This document shows positions 37,134-44,838 of a stretch of 64,000 nucleotides of DNA, piece by piece. Position 1 is the stretch's first letter. Every line of letters starts with the position of its first letter. The notes under the pieces are model-generated. The model saw nothing but the letters and a program-made list of their open reading frames with translations. It was not told the DNA's origin and did not search any database. Source of the DNA: Aliagarivorans taiwanensis DSM 22990 (GTDB taxonomy: Bacteria > Pseudomonadota > Gammaproteobacteria > Enterobacterales > Celerinatantimonadaceae); NCBI RefSeq assembly GCF_000429505.1, contig NZ_AUBZ01000001.1, forward strand, positions 265,025 to 329,024, read 5' to 3'. A program made the position numbers and the translations under genes.

Positions 37134-37393
37134 AACGCCTAGGGTTAGAGTTCCGGTGTTTGACGGTCTTACGTTGAGTGACAAGAGCAGAGCATTGGCT
37201 CTAGATTGGTTCTGCCCTAAAGCGTGTTAGAGATACCTGCAAAACCACGGGTTATAAACCCTGCCCTTGCCGTTTCCATGTATCCGCATGACCGATCCAC
37301 CTTTCGCGCAGGCTAGTAAATTGATGAATCTGCTAACTGCCTGATTGAACGGTAATATTGGAGATGTTAACTTTAGAGTCATTAGGGTGATGT

Positions 37394-38770
37394 ATGGAAT
37401 TATCTGTTAGGCCGGCGAAATGGAGTGTTATGACTACTTTTATTAAAAACGTAAATGAGTTAGAGGCTCATTTTTCAAAGTATAAGAAGGGTTACTTATA
37501 TCGCGGACAAGTAAAGCATTTTGTGGATTGTAAAGGACACACAAATATTCCTACATCTTTCAGCAGACATGGCTGTATTCCTGATGTTATGTTCAAGTGG
37601 ACTCATTATGCTAAAGCGATGATTCGTGGTTACTCTGGCGTCGACTACTTTGATATAGACTTAGAGTTGTCTCAAGCAATACTGCAACATTATGGTTGGA
37701 GATCATTCTTTGTAGATTTAACTAAGTCTTCTTCAATAGCATGTTGGTTTGCATCAAATGCATATGAAGAATCTAAGTCTATTCATATGAGTGAAGACAT
37801 ACATGAGAACCCAGTATGGCTGGTTCACAAAGATGCCAAATATAGTCAATCTAAAGGAAACGGTCATATCTATATAATCGATTGTTTAGCATTAGATACC
37901 TTGGGTATTAAAATTCATGATCTCACTTTAATGCAGGGCAATGAAGGAAGGCTTAGATTCGATGCTCAGCAAGCGTGTTTAGTTGGGAACTTGAATGACC
38001 GGCTGCCCCCTCAAGTTATTGCGTCACACATTGAAGTTCCGAGCAGTGTGTTGAAAGACTATTGTGACAAAAATTCAATACACGATGTCTCGGATGTATT
38101 CCCATCAAGCGATAAAGACTTTGTATTAAAAACACTTTTAAGTTTGCCGTGGGAAAAAATGAATGTAGATAGCCCGATATCTACGTTTCGAAGAGGCTTG
38201 GAAATCCCAGATTATGAAGATAACTTTATAAAACATCTTCCTCCAAATGTTACTCTATACGAAAATTTCTGGGTTTCTGATAATAGAAATGATTCGGACA
38301 ATCCATTTAAGGGACTGACTTTTTATAAACTCCCGCAAATCTCATATTATGCTAATACCAATGAAGAATTTGATTTAGGTCTTGTTAGTGACGCTCTCAA
38401 AAGGCATGGTGACTTTGTTGTTGAGATTGATGGCTTAGTGAAAATAGTGGAGGTGCAAGAGGAATATATTTATGAGAAAGGAATACATGTTTCAGTTGAT
38501 GAAGATGGGTATATTTCGGTATCTGGGTTAGTTGTCTCTCATCCAAGTAATGTTGTTACTGGTGTGGGCACTAATGTTGGCTGGGTCTACAAAAATAATC
38601 ATAATGTCTGGAAGCGAGTCGACCATCAAGACGAGTGCCCTTGTAATAATTCACTTAGACATCAGTTGCAATTTTCATTACTCAGAATGCTTAATGAAGC
38701 GATAAAGAATAAAGAGCTTATTATCGAGAACAACTGTTGTTACAGGCATAAGAGTGTCCCACCGGCCTAA
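37394..38770 (+). CDS. FRG-domain protein, horizontally acquired
   Basis: 458 residues. The N-terminus has the FRG signature (KGYLYRGQ at about 33-40 and QHYGWRSFFVDLTKS near 100), named for a conserved Phe-Arg-Gly. The rest has no recognised domain. The gene is clearly more A+T-rich than its neighbours and sits next to repeats and a transposase gene. FRG proteins occur in mobile and phage-defence settings but the biochemistry is unknown. An alternative ATG at 37430 has a better RBS (GGAG) and would drop 12 residues. Confidence 0.72.
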   Translation: MELSVRPAKWSVMTTFIKNVNELEAHFSKYKKGYLYRGQVKHFVDCKGHTNIPTSFSRHGCIPDVMFKWTHYAKAMIRGYSGVDYFDIDLELSQAILQHYGWRSFFVDLTKSSSIACWFASNAYEESKSIHMSEDIHENPVWLVHKDAKYSQSKGNGHIYIIDCLALDTLGIKIHDLTLMQGNEGRLRFDAQQACLVGNLNDRLPPQVIASHIEVPSSVLKDYCDKNSIHDVSDVFPSSDKDFVLKTLLSLPWEKMNVDSPISTFRRGLEIPDYEDNFIKHLPPNVTLYENFWVSDNRNDSDNPFKGLTFYKLPQISYYANTNEEFDLGLVSDALKRHGDFVVEIDGLVKIVEVQEEYIYEKGIHVSVDEDGYISVSGLVVSHPSNVVTGVGTNVGWVYKNNHNVWKRVDHQDECPCNNSLRHQLQFSLLRMLNEAIKNKELIIENNCCYRHKSVPPA

Positions 38771-38772
38771 AA

Positions 38773-38956
38773 AATAAAAAGGACATCCATAATAAAATAA
38801 AAAAATAAAAAGGACATCCATAATAACTTTGGGAATAAAAAGGACATCCATAATAACTTCAAATAAGCAGTAGCTGTCCAGTAACCCTCCATTAGCTTGG
38901 GGATACTGTTTAACCAAGGGAAAACCGTGAATAAGCTAATAAGACACCCATAATAA
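38773..38956 (+). repeat. Cluster of 23-bp direct repeats next to the RAYT gene
   Basis: Three near-perfect copies with the core AAAAGGACATCCATAATAA lie at 38773-38795, 38804-38826 and 38834-38856 (period 30-31 bp). A degenerate copy (AATAAGACACCCATAATAA) is at 38938-38956, just before the transposase gene. Not a CRISPR: the spacers are only 7-8 bp. Likely the terminal or cognate elements of the RAYT transposase. Confidence 0.85.
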
Positions 38957-39016
38957 TGGAAGAATTCCTCTCCTTCTTCTACGCTTGGTGAAAGCCTTAA
39001 TCATCGAGTGATTGCC

Positions 39017-40006
39017 ATGCCTCGCGCTAGAAACCAGCAAGTCAGTTTGTCGGATACGCCCTATTATCACTGCATCTCGCGCTGCGTGCGACGCGCTTAT
39101 CTATGTGGCGAAGATGCGGTAACTGGGCAAAGTTATGAGCACCGGCGTCAGTGGGTTGAAGAGCAGTTGGTGCGCTTAGCCGAGGTCTTTTCCATTGAGG
39201 TGTGTGCCTATGCGGTGATGAGCAACCACAGTCATGTGGTCCTGCATGTAAACCAAGCAAGGGCGCTAGGTTGGTCAATTGAGGAGGTGTTGGCGCGCTG
39301 GCATCAATTGCACAAAGGGACGTTGCTCACGCAGCGCTATGTGGACCCCGAGAAACGCGCGGCTATGGATAGCGCTCAGCAGGCTACGGCTGAGGAAACC
39401 GCCGAGGTATATCGCCAGCGCCTGTTTGATATCAGTTGGTTTATGCGCCACCTTAACGAAACTATTGCCCGTCAGGCAAACAAGGAAGATAACTGCACCG
39501 GGCGCTTTTGGGAGGGACGATTTAAGTCTCAGGCACTCTTGGATGAAGCCGCTTTAGCCGCCTGTATGGCCTATGTAGACTTAAACCCAATTCGGGCCAA
39601 GATAGCTACCACCCCTGAGACCTCTGCCCATACCAGTGTGAAGCGACGCATTGAGCTGGCCAGAGAAGGCAAGCAGCCTAAATCCCTGTGTCCATTTGTG
39701 GGCAATCCGCGACGCGATATGCCTGATGGTCTGCCTTTTGCCCTTGCCGACTACCTGTCCTTAGTCGATATGACCGGACGGGTGATTCGCGAAGACAAGC
39801 GCGGTGCCATCGACCCAGCGACCAGTCCTATTCTGCAGCGCCTGAGCATCGACAGTGAGTGCTGGTTGCAGTTAACCACAGGCCTTGAGCAGCACTTTGG
39901 TGCAGTTGTGGGGCGAGATACCAGCCTGCTGCGCTATAAGGCCTGTCATCAGCAGCAGCGCATCCGTGGTATGGGAGCGGCCAAACGCTGGTTGCAGAGT
40001 GGGTAA
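39017..40006 (+). CDS. REP-associated (RAYT) Y1 transposase
   Basis: 329 residues from the ATG at 39017. The HUH motif is SNHSHVVLHV (His71, His73) and the catalytic Tyr186 lies in AYVDLNPIRA, followed by the helical C-terminus. The N-terminus PRARNQQVSLSDTPYYHCISR is typical of IS200-like RAYT proteins. These nick and join single-stranded DNA at palindromic repeats and are usually single-copy genes. No flanking IS ends were recognised apart from the repeat cluster upstream. Confidence 0.92.
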   Translation: MPRARNQQVSLSDTPYYHCISRCVRRAYLCGEDAVTGQSYEHRRQWVEEQLVRLAEVFSIEVCAYAVMSNHSHVVLHVNQARALGWSIEEVLARWHQLHKGTLLTQRYVDPEKRAAMDSAQQATAEETAEVYRQRLFDISWFMRHLNETIARQANKEDNCTGRFWEGRFKSQALLDEAALAACMAYVDLNPIRAKIATTPETSAHTSVKRRIELAREGKQPKSLCPFVGNPRRDMPDGLPFALADYLSLVDMTGRVIREDKRGAIDPATSPILQRLSIDSECWLQLTTGLEQHFGAVVGRDTSLLRYKACHQQQRIRGMGAAKRWLQSG

Positions 40007-40023
40007 AGCGAGCCGGTGTCAAC

Positions 40024-40740
40024 TCACACCTTATCCGAACTCCCCTGCTCTAGCGCTGCACCCTTCTTCACCCCAAGATAAGCCGCTCCGACCAACAGTG
40101 CGCTAAAGCTGGAAAACAGGTGGTTAACGAATACCGCCAACACTTTCATTGAGGGGTTACTGGCCTCAGGAGCCAGCACACCTAACAGCAAACGCCCGGC
40201 CTCAAAGCACAGGCCGATGCCCCACAGTGGCAATAGGTAGGCGTAGATCATCCGTTTTACTTGTTCGTTATCGATATCGCCGTGTTCCACTAAATAGGGC
40301 ACGGTGAGCAGCAAGGGGAACATTACGCTACGGGTGAATAGGCCGCTTAGTACGGTCAGGCCTTGGCCTTTGCCCCAGTAAAGTACCTCGGCCAGCCCAG
40401 AGCCTGCTAACACGCCTGCAACCGGGATGGTCACCGCCACCGACATCAGGGAGTAGAGCACCATAATCAGCGCGGCGCGTATATATAGCCCTTGGTTAGC
40501 GCGTAAGGTCGGCTGCGACAAACCGAGCAGCAAGCAGGCGCAATTCACGAACAGCACGGCGGGCGCGTAGATACTGCCTACCAGAGATTGAACCCATACG
40601 AAGAACGGGTACTGAAAGCCCATCACCGAGGGCAACCAGCACAGCATCAAGATCAGCAGTGGCGGGGTAATAGCGGCAAGCAGCTCACGAAACCTTAGGC
40701 CTACCACCATGACACTTACAGCGAATACTTTAATGACCAT
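40024..40740 (-). CDS. Polytopic inner-membrane protein, unknown function
   Basis: 238 residues with about six hydrophobic helices (LLAAITPPLLILMLCWL, LFVNCACLLLGL, AALIMVLYSLMSVAVTIPVAG and others). Charged residues are concentrated at the C-terminus. No family is recognised. It is convergent with the RAYT gene and has no operon partner. Confidence 0.6.
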   Translation of the reverse strand: MVIKVFAVSVMVVGLRFRELLAAITPPLLILMLCWLPSVMGFQYPFFVWVQSLVGSIYAPAVLFVNCACLLLGLSQPTLRANQGLYIRAALIMVLYSLMSVAVTIPVAGVLAGSGLAEVLYWGKGQGLTVLSGLFTRSVMFPLLLTVPYLVEHGDIDNEQVKRMIYAYLLPLWGIGLCFEAGRLLLGVLAPEASNPSMKVLAVFVNHLFSSFSALLVGAAYLGVKKGAALEQGSSDKV

Positions 40741-40954
40741 CCTTGTGCACTCCTTGTCTGCTGATCCGATGCCAAACGGCAGGCATCGTTATCAATAGAT
40801 ATCAGGGAGCGGATATACAGTTATTGCGCAGCAACAAATCTCGCTGCCTCCGCACTGGCGTAGATGCAAAGTTGCAGTCGGTATCACAGATTCGTTTTCG
40901 CTAGATTCATTTTCTATGGCATTGAAACAAGCTGCTTTTTTGAACGACTCTCGC

Positions 40955-40960
40955 TATAGT
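40955..40960 (+). promoter_or_regulatory. Candidate promoter P1 (TATAGT) of leader module A
   Basis: A TATAGT -10 hexamer lies within a short inverted repeat (GACTC...GAGTC, 40946-40965). The -35 is not obvious. Transcription from about 40967 would carry leader ORF A. Confidence 0.4.
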
Positions 40961-40995
40961 GAGTCTCAGGCAATCACGCCAACCAAGGAAACAGC

Positions 40996-41094
40996 ATGAC
41001 CTACCCACTGAATCGCAACCTCAACGCTTGGCCAACTTGCGGGTTTGCTATTGCCGATGCTTTCAGTAGTAGAAGGTTCAGTTTGAATCACTAG
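40996..41094 (+). CDS. Leader ORF A (32 residues) with an AGU-AGU-AGA-AGG codon cluster
   Basis: ATG at 40996 with AAGGA seven bases upstream. The product is MTYPLNRNLNAWPTCG... ending in SSRRFSLNH. Codons 24-27 are AGT AGT AGA AGG and codon 29 is AGT; the first two kinds are read by tRNA-Ser(GCU), the last two by tRNA-Arg(UCU), both encoded 450 bp downstream. The stop is followed by an 8-bp hairpin (41106-41113/41118-41125) and the terminator at 41150-41180. I interpret it as an attenuator leader peptide, not a functional protein. Confidence 0.55.
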   Translation: MTYPLNRNLNAWPTCGFAIADAFSSRRFSLNH

Positions 41095-41149
41095 GTCTTC
41101 GGCTATTTCGGGGGCCTCCCCGAAAGGTCATTCTAAGCTGCGCGTGAAG

Positions 41150-41180
41150 AGGCTTTTTGGGGAACCAAGAAGCTTTTTTT
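41150..41180 (+). terminator. Intrinsic terminator of leader module A
   Basis: AGGCTTTTTGG (41150-41160) pairs with CCAAGAAGCTT (41165-41175) using two G-T wobbles, GGAA loop, then a T run to 41180. An upstream AAGC (41135-41138) could pair with GCTT instead and prevent it. Confidence 0.72.
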
Positions 41181-41210
41181 ATGCCTTTCTCTCGGTAGGG
41201 AATCACTCAC

Positions 41211-41292
41211 CCAAAATAACCTTAAATTATTGTTTTTATTGAATTTAATTTCATGATACCGCTTGACAGAGCGTGTTCTTGGTATCTAAGGT
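41211..41292 (+). promoter_or_regulatory. Candidate promoter P2 with UP-like tract, before leader B
   Basis: A perfect TTGACA (41263-41268) is preceded by about 45 bp of nearly pure A+T (41211-41255), as in tRNA and rRNA promoters with UP elements. The -10 is imperfect: TCTAAG at spacing 16 or TAAGGT at spacing 18. Confidence 0.55.
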
Positions 41293-41335
41293 AAAAACAC
41301 ATTCAGACGAAGCAACAGCGAACCAGGCACTTGTT

Positions 41336-41440
41336 ATGACGCACTCAACCACCACCTACATGCTTGATTGTACTCACCCACATCTCAGGGCGAGTCGCGT
41401 GTTGAGTAGTCGACTCACAGACAGGCTTAGATCTTCTTGA
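41336..41440 (+). CDS. Leader ORF B (34 residues) rich in AGU, AGA and AGG codons
   Basis: ATG at 41336 with a weak SD (CAGG). The second half has AGG, AGT, AGT AGT, AGG and AGA codons, product tail RASRVLSSRLTDRLRSS. The stop codon (41438-41440) is six bases before a GGGGA-TCG-TCCCC hairpin (41446-41458). A ribosome held near the end would cover the 5' arm and free TCCCCAA to pair with TTGGGGA at 41484-41490, which lies in the terminator loop region. Inferred attenuator leader peptide for the tRNA genes that follow. Confidence 0.5.
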   Translation: MTHSTTTYMLDCTHPHLRASRVLSSRLTDRLRSS

Positions 41441-41476
41441 TACGAGGGGATCGTCCCCAACACTCTTTGCGATAAG

Positions 41477-41511
41477 CGGCTTATTGGGGAACTGATAAGC
41501 CGTTTTCTTTT
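41477..41511 (+). terminator. Intrinsic terminator of leader module B, four bases before tRNA-Arg
   Basis: CGGCTTAT (41477-41484) pairs with ATAAGCCG (41495-41502), followed by TTTTCTTTT. The upstream ATAAGC (41472-41477) competes for GCTTAT. It shares GGCTT(T/A)TTGGGGAAC with terminator A (14 of 15 bases). Confidence 0.82.
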
Positions 41512-41515
41512 ATCA

Positions 41516-41603
41516 GCCCGCCCTTTGCAACAGAAAGCGCAGTGGATAGCGCAAGGGATTTCTAATCCCCGGGTCCAAGGTTCGAATCCTTGAGTGGGCG
41601 CCA
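41516..41603 (+). tRNA. tRNA-Arg(UCU)-like gene with an abnormal 5' part
   Basis: From 41537 the structure is canonical: D arm GCGC-AGTGGATA-GCGC, anticodon arm with loop TTTCTAA (anticodon TCT), variable GGGTC, T arm CAAGG-TTCGAAT-CCTTG, acceptor 3' strand AGTGGGC, discriminator G and encoded CCA. The expected 5' acceptor GCCCACT is not adjacent. GCCCGCC at 41516-41522 pairs at six of seven positions but is separated by 14 nt instead of two, giving 88 nt in place of about 76. It is either a tRNA with a 12-nt insertion or a pseudogene. Confidence 0.6.
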
Positions 41604-41608
41604 AATTT

Positions 41609-41697
41609 GGAAACGTGGCCGAGTGGTCGAAGGTGACTCCCTGCTAAGGAGTTGGGCGCATTGCGCCCCAAGAGTTCGAATCTCTTCGTTTCCGCCA
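41609..41697 (+). tRNA. tRNA-Ser(GCU)
   Basis: An 89-nt class II tRNA: acceptor GGAAACG/CGTTTCC, D arm with GTGGTCGAA, anticodon stem ACTCC/GGAGT with anticodon GCT, long variable arm TTGGGCGCATTGCGCCCC, T arm AAGAG-TTCGAAT-CTCTT, discriminator G and encoded CCA. It reads AGU and AGC. Five bases separate it from the Arg gene, so they are co-transcribed. Confidence 0.95.
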
Positions 41698-41711
41698 TTT
41701 TCTTTGCCGGC

Positions 41712-41751
41712 CCGCCGAGGTGCGAATGCCATGTTGGCTACACCGCGGCGG
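41712..41751 (+). terminator. Hairpin after the tRNA pair
   Basis: CCGCCG-A-GGTG (41712-41722) pairs with CACC-G-CGGCGG (41741-41751). No T run; may end the tRNA transcript or protect its 3' side. Confidence 0.45.
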
Positions 41752-41770
41752 CTAGGCGGAACACAACGCG

Positions 41771-42913
41771 CTAACTGTGCACCTGCTCCATCAGCTCGCC
41801 CAGCGCTTGATGCTGAATATCAAGCTGCCCGGCCACGCTGTTCATGCCGCTCTTGGTGGCTTCGGCAGTTTCCACCGTTTCAACCATGGTGCTAAGCAGC
41901 GCATCGATGGCGACCTTAGATTTACCCAGTTCGTCCATCACCTCGGCCACCTGCCCGGTGATCTTCTCTGCCGCTTCTGAGGAGGTATTGGCCAGCACCT
42001 TCACCTGCTCCGCCACCACCGAGAAACCGCGCCCCGCCTCACCGGCTCTGGCCGCTTCAATAGTGGCATTGAGTGCCAGCAGATTAGTCTGATTGGCGAT
42101 GCCTTGGATCTCCACCACTTCTTGGTCGATGCCTTGGCTGATGGTCGCAACGATATTAAACAGCGCCTGCATCTGCTCCAACGAGCTGGCCCCCTGCTCG
42201 GCTTTTTGCTGGGCATTACTGGCGCGCTGCTGTAGCTCGCTGGTTTGCCCCTGGATCTCACCGGCGGTGTGATTAACCTCGGCAATACCGGCTCTGACGG
42301 CCTCGATCATCTCAGCTTGATGCTGACGCACCGCCTGCATCTCTAACTCTTGGGTCTTGGCTTCGTCTATGTCGATCAACGAGCCTGCGACCCGCAGAGG
42401 CGTGCCCAGCGCATCTCGCTTGGTGCCGCCCACCGCCCGATACCAACGCCAACCCAAAGTCTTGTGCATGCAGCGGTAGCTAATGTCGTAGGCCACCGTG
42501 CCAGAGCGATCGGCCACATGCGCCTTAAAGGCGTTAACGGTGGCATCCACATCATCGGGATGTAGCAGCGAAGACCAGCTATCTACCCGATTGGGAAAGT
42601 CCGCTTCATCCCGGTAACCGAGTAAGCGGCGGAACTCGTTTGACCAAGTCCAGCGGCTCTGCGGATGCAGCGCGTCGGCATCGATAATGACACAATCCCA
42701 CAGCCCTACACCGGCGTGGTTTTGATAAAGCTCGAGCTGCTCTTGGTGGTCTTGCGTGGAGCTAAGCTGCTGTTGCAGACGCTGAAACTTGGCTTGGATC
42801 TCGCCCAACAGCCCAGCCATTCGCCCGTCACTAGAGGAGGACGGATTCACCGGCTGGTCGTTCACTATATCTTGCAGAGCGGATTCAATCTTGCGGGTCC
42901 CCAATGAAAACAT
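41771..42913 (-). CDS. Cytoplasmic PAS-containing methyl-accepting chemotaxis protein
   Basis: 380 residues without a membrane segment. Residues 60-195 are a PAS/PAC domain ([38 protein letters not shown]). Residues 200-380 form the coiled-coil signalling domain with the conserved tip [20 protein letters not shown] and [15 protein letters not shown]. It likely senses an internal cue such as redox state and signals to CheA/CheW. Good RBS (AAGGAG). Monocistronic. Confidence 0.92.
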   Translation of the reverse strand: MFSLGTRKIESALQDIVNDQPVNPSSSSDGRMAGLLGEIQAKFQRLQQQLSSTQDHQEQLELYQNHAGVGLWDCVIIDADALHPQSRWTWSNEFRRLLGYRDEADFPNRVDSWSSLLHPDDVDATVNAFKAHVADRSGTVAYDISYRCMHKTLGWRWYRAVGGTKRDALGTPLRVAGSLIDIDEAKTQELEMQAVRQHQAEMIEAVRAGIAEVNHTAGEIQGQTSELQQRASNAQQKAEQGASSLEQMQALFNIVATISQGIDQEVVEIQGIANQTNLLALNATIEAARAGEAGRGFSVVAEQVKVLANTSSEAAEKITGQVAEVMDELGKSKVAIDALLSTMVETVETAEATKSGMNSVAGQLDIQHQALGELMEQVHS

Positions 42914-42939
42914 CCTGTTCTCCTTAACGCGGTTCGCTG

Positions 42940-42970
42940 AAAAAAGGTCAGCCCAGCATGGCTGGGCTGA
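42940..42970 (-). terminator. Terminator of the TonB2-type operon
   Basis: A 10-bp perfect stem (42948-42957 with 42961-42970) followed on the minus strand by six T, after the TPR gene's stop. Confidence 0.9.
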
Positions 42971-43009
42971 TAATGACAGAATAGTAAATAGATGGGCGTT
43001 TGGAAAAAC

Positions 43010-44218
43010 TTAGTGACCCAGGCTGCTCAGATACTGCAGCCAGCTCGCAGAGGAGTCCGAAGGCTTGAGCCGATGGGCCTGCTCGGCCACGCTTTTGGCC
43101 GATTCAAAATGCTCCAGCCGGAACAGTACCTGCACCTTGGCCAGCAGTTGCTCTGCTGTCGGCTCTGGCAATCGTTCTAAGGCAGCAAGCGCTTGCTGAT
43201 AATGATTCTGCTGGGCCAGCAAACGGCCATAGTCCCAGGCGTAGCTAACGTCCTTATCACTGGCGCGCTGCCAAAACGCCAAGGCCTTGTCCCATTCACG
43301 GGCCTGCTGCCAATAGCGCGCTTGGCTCACGATCAATTCGATATCGCTGTCAGCGTCTGGCAAACGAGCCAGCACCTTGGCGGCCTGCTCGGGGATCCGC
43401 TGGTTGGCGTAGAGCTGACTCAGGCTTCGCAGCTCTTGTTCGCTAAGTGTGTGCCCGGCCCGGTCCATCTGTTGCAAGCTAGCTAGCGCGGCCTTAGGTT
43501 GCTTTAGCCGCAAATAGAGGCTGGTTTGCTGCTGCCACCATACAATCTCATCGGGATGACGAGCCAACAAGCGTTGCGAGGTTTGGAGCGCCCCTTTCCA
43601 GTGAGAGAGTTGCATCTGTGCATTCAGGCGCATGTTCAGCGCGATATCGTCTGGTGAATCCACCAGCGTTTCGTAGGCGTCGACACTGGCGAGTAAGGCT
43701 TTCCATTTTTCCTGCTGATAAAACACCTGGGTCAGGCGCAACTGCCAGTTAGCGCGTTGCTCGCGAGTCGGCACCGGCTCGCCTTGCCAAGCGAGCAGTG
43801 CTTGATAGGAGCGCTCAGCTTGCGAGTAAGCGCGATTATTCAGGCTGATATCTGCTAAGGCTTGCAAGGTTTGCTGCTGGGTTGCCCCTTCCAGCACGCC
43901 CGCATCGGCTGCCAATTTCAAACTCGCGGCAGCTTGCTCTGGCTTTTCCGCTTGCCAGTAAAAAATGCCCAACATGCGTTGTACATATGCTTGGTCGTAT
44001 TGGCGACTGGGGGCCAAGCTTTCCAGTACCTTGAGCGCTTCGTCGAGCTTTTCATCTTGATTTAGCTCATACGCACGATGCACCGCTCTGGCCACGGGGG
44101 CCGCTAACTCGCTGGCCTGTGATGGCAACGAAACACTCGCGCCAAACAGTAAAGCCCCAACCAACATCGCAATCTGAGCAACTTGGCGGCGTACATAAAG
44201 AGTCACTAACTGAATCAT
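43010..44218 (-). CDS. Exported TPR protein of the TonB2-type system
   Basis: 402 residues with a hydrophobic signal (MLVGALLFGASVSLPSQAS). The rest is a chain of about ten tetratricopeptide-like helix pairs (for example LGIFYWQAEKPEQAAASLKL and YLRLKQPKAALASLQQM). Last gene of the DUF3450-TtpC-ExbB-ExbD-TonB cluster, whose start overlaps the tonB stop by four bases. The same gene order with a terminal TPR protein is known in Vibrio TonB2 loci; its precise role is unclear, perhaps stabilising the complex. Confidence 0.82.
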   Translation of the reverse strand: MIQLVTLYVRRQVAQIAMLVGALLFGASVSLPSQASELAAPVARAVHRAYELNQDEKLDEALKVLESLAPSRQYDQAYVQRMLGIFYWQAEKPEQAAASLKLAADAGVLEGATQQQTLQALADISLNNRAYSQAERSYQALLAWQGEPVPTREQRANWQLRLTQVFYQQEKWKALLASVDAYETLVDSPDDIALNMRLNAQMQLSHWKGALQTSQRLLARHPDEIVWWQQQTSLYLRLKQPKAALASLQQMDRAGHTLSEQELRSLSQLYANQRIPEQAAKVLARLPDADSDIELIVSQARYWQQAREWDKALAFWQRASDKDVSYAWDYGRLLAQQNHYQQALAALERLPEPTAEQLLAKVQVLFRLEHFESAKSVAEQAHRLKPSDSSASWLQYLSSLGH

Positions 44219-44838
44219 GCCTGAATCTTAAACTCCAACTTCACCGTTTGGCCTACCCGTGGCGTTGCTACGCCATCCACCACCATGGGTTGATACTTCC
44301 AACGCTCTAAGGCACGGATCGCTTCGCGATCAAAAATCCTACCCGGTTCAGATTCAGTAATCTGAATATCTGTCGGCGAGCCTTTTTCATCGATGGTGAA
44401 AGACAGCACTACATAGCCCTCAACATTGCGCTGTAGCGCCCGCTGTGGGTAGCGCGGCTCAATGCGCTGCAACGGCATCACTTGCTGGTTCTGCGCCACT
44501 GCCGCCACCGGTGGCAACGATATCGCTAAGCCACTTACGCCAGCATCCATCGCCAAGGATGGAAGGTCAGGCATCGCTGATTGCGCCACTTGCTGATTGA
44601 TGCTGGTGGTGACCGACTGAGGCTCAGGCGGGGTCATCGGTGGCTCTGGGCGATCGGGCACGCTGCGCTGACGGCGTTGCAAGGCTTGCTCGTTCTCAAT
44701 CATAAACATGTCAAAGCGCACGGGCGCCAGCTGCTCTGGTGCCCCTTCACGCCCAAAATCCACCATCCAGGACATAAACACAAACAGTCCCAAACAGCTG
44801 ACTGTCGCTAGTGGCAGGGCAAGCAACAAGCGTCCCAT
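44215..44838 (-). CDS. TonB energy transducer (TonB2 type)
   Basis: 207 residues: an N-terminal membrane anchor (LLLALPLATVSCLGLFVFM), a short proline-rich spacer (PDRPEPPMTPPEP) and a C-terminal TonB domain (EPRYPQRALQRNVEGYVVLS and WKYQPMVVDG). The spacer is much shorter than in E. coli TonB (239 aa), as in TonB2 proteins. It transmits proton-motive energy to outer-membrane receptors for siderophores or haem. Overlaps exbD by one base and the TPR gene by four. Confidence 0.93.
   Translation of the reverse strand: MGRLLLALPLATVSCLGLFVFMSWMVDFGREGAPEQLAPVRFDMFMIENEQALQRRQRSVPDRPEPPMTPPEPQSVTTSINQQVAQSAMPDLPSLAMDAGVSGLAISLPPVAAVAQNQQVMPLQRIEPRYPQRALQRNVEGYVVLSFTIDEKGSPTDIQITESEPGRIFDREAIRALERWKYQPMVVDGVATPRVGQTVKLEFKIQA

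Noticed and set aside
38678..38917. Minus-strand frame with repeated MDVLFI segments
   Set aside because: The repetition comes from the 23-bp DNA repeats; no RBS, and it overlaps the FRG gene's end.
38773..38956. CRISPR array
   Set aside because: Spacers are 7-8 bp and only three copies exist; no cas genes.
41374..41698. Minus-strand frames over the tRNA genes
   Set aside because: They are translations of tRNA antisense, a common artefact.
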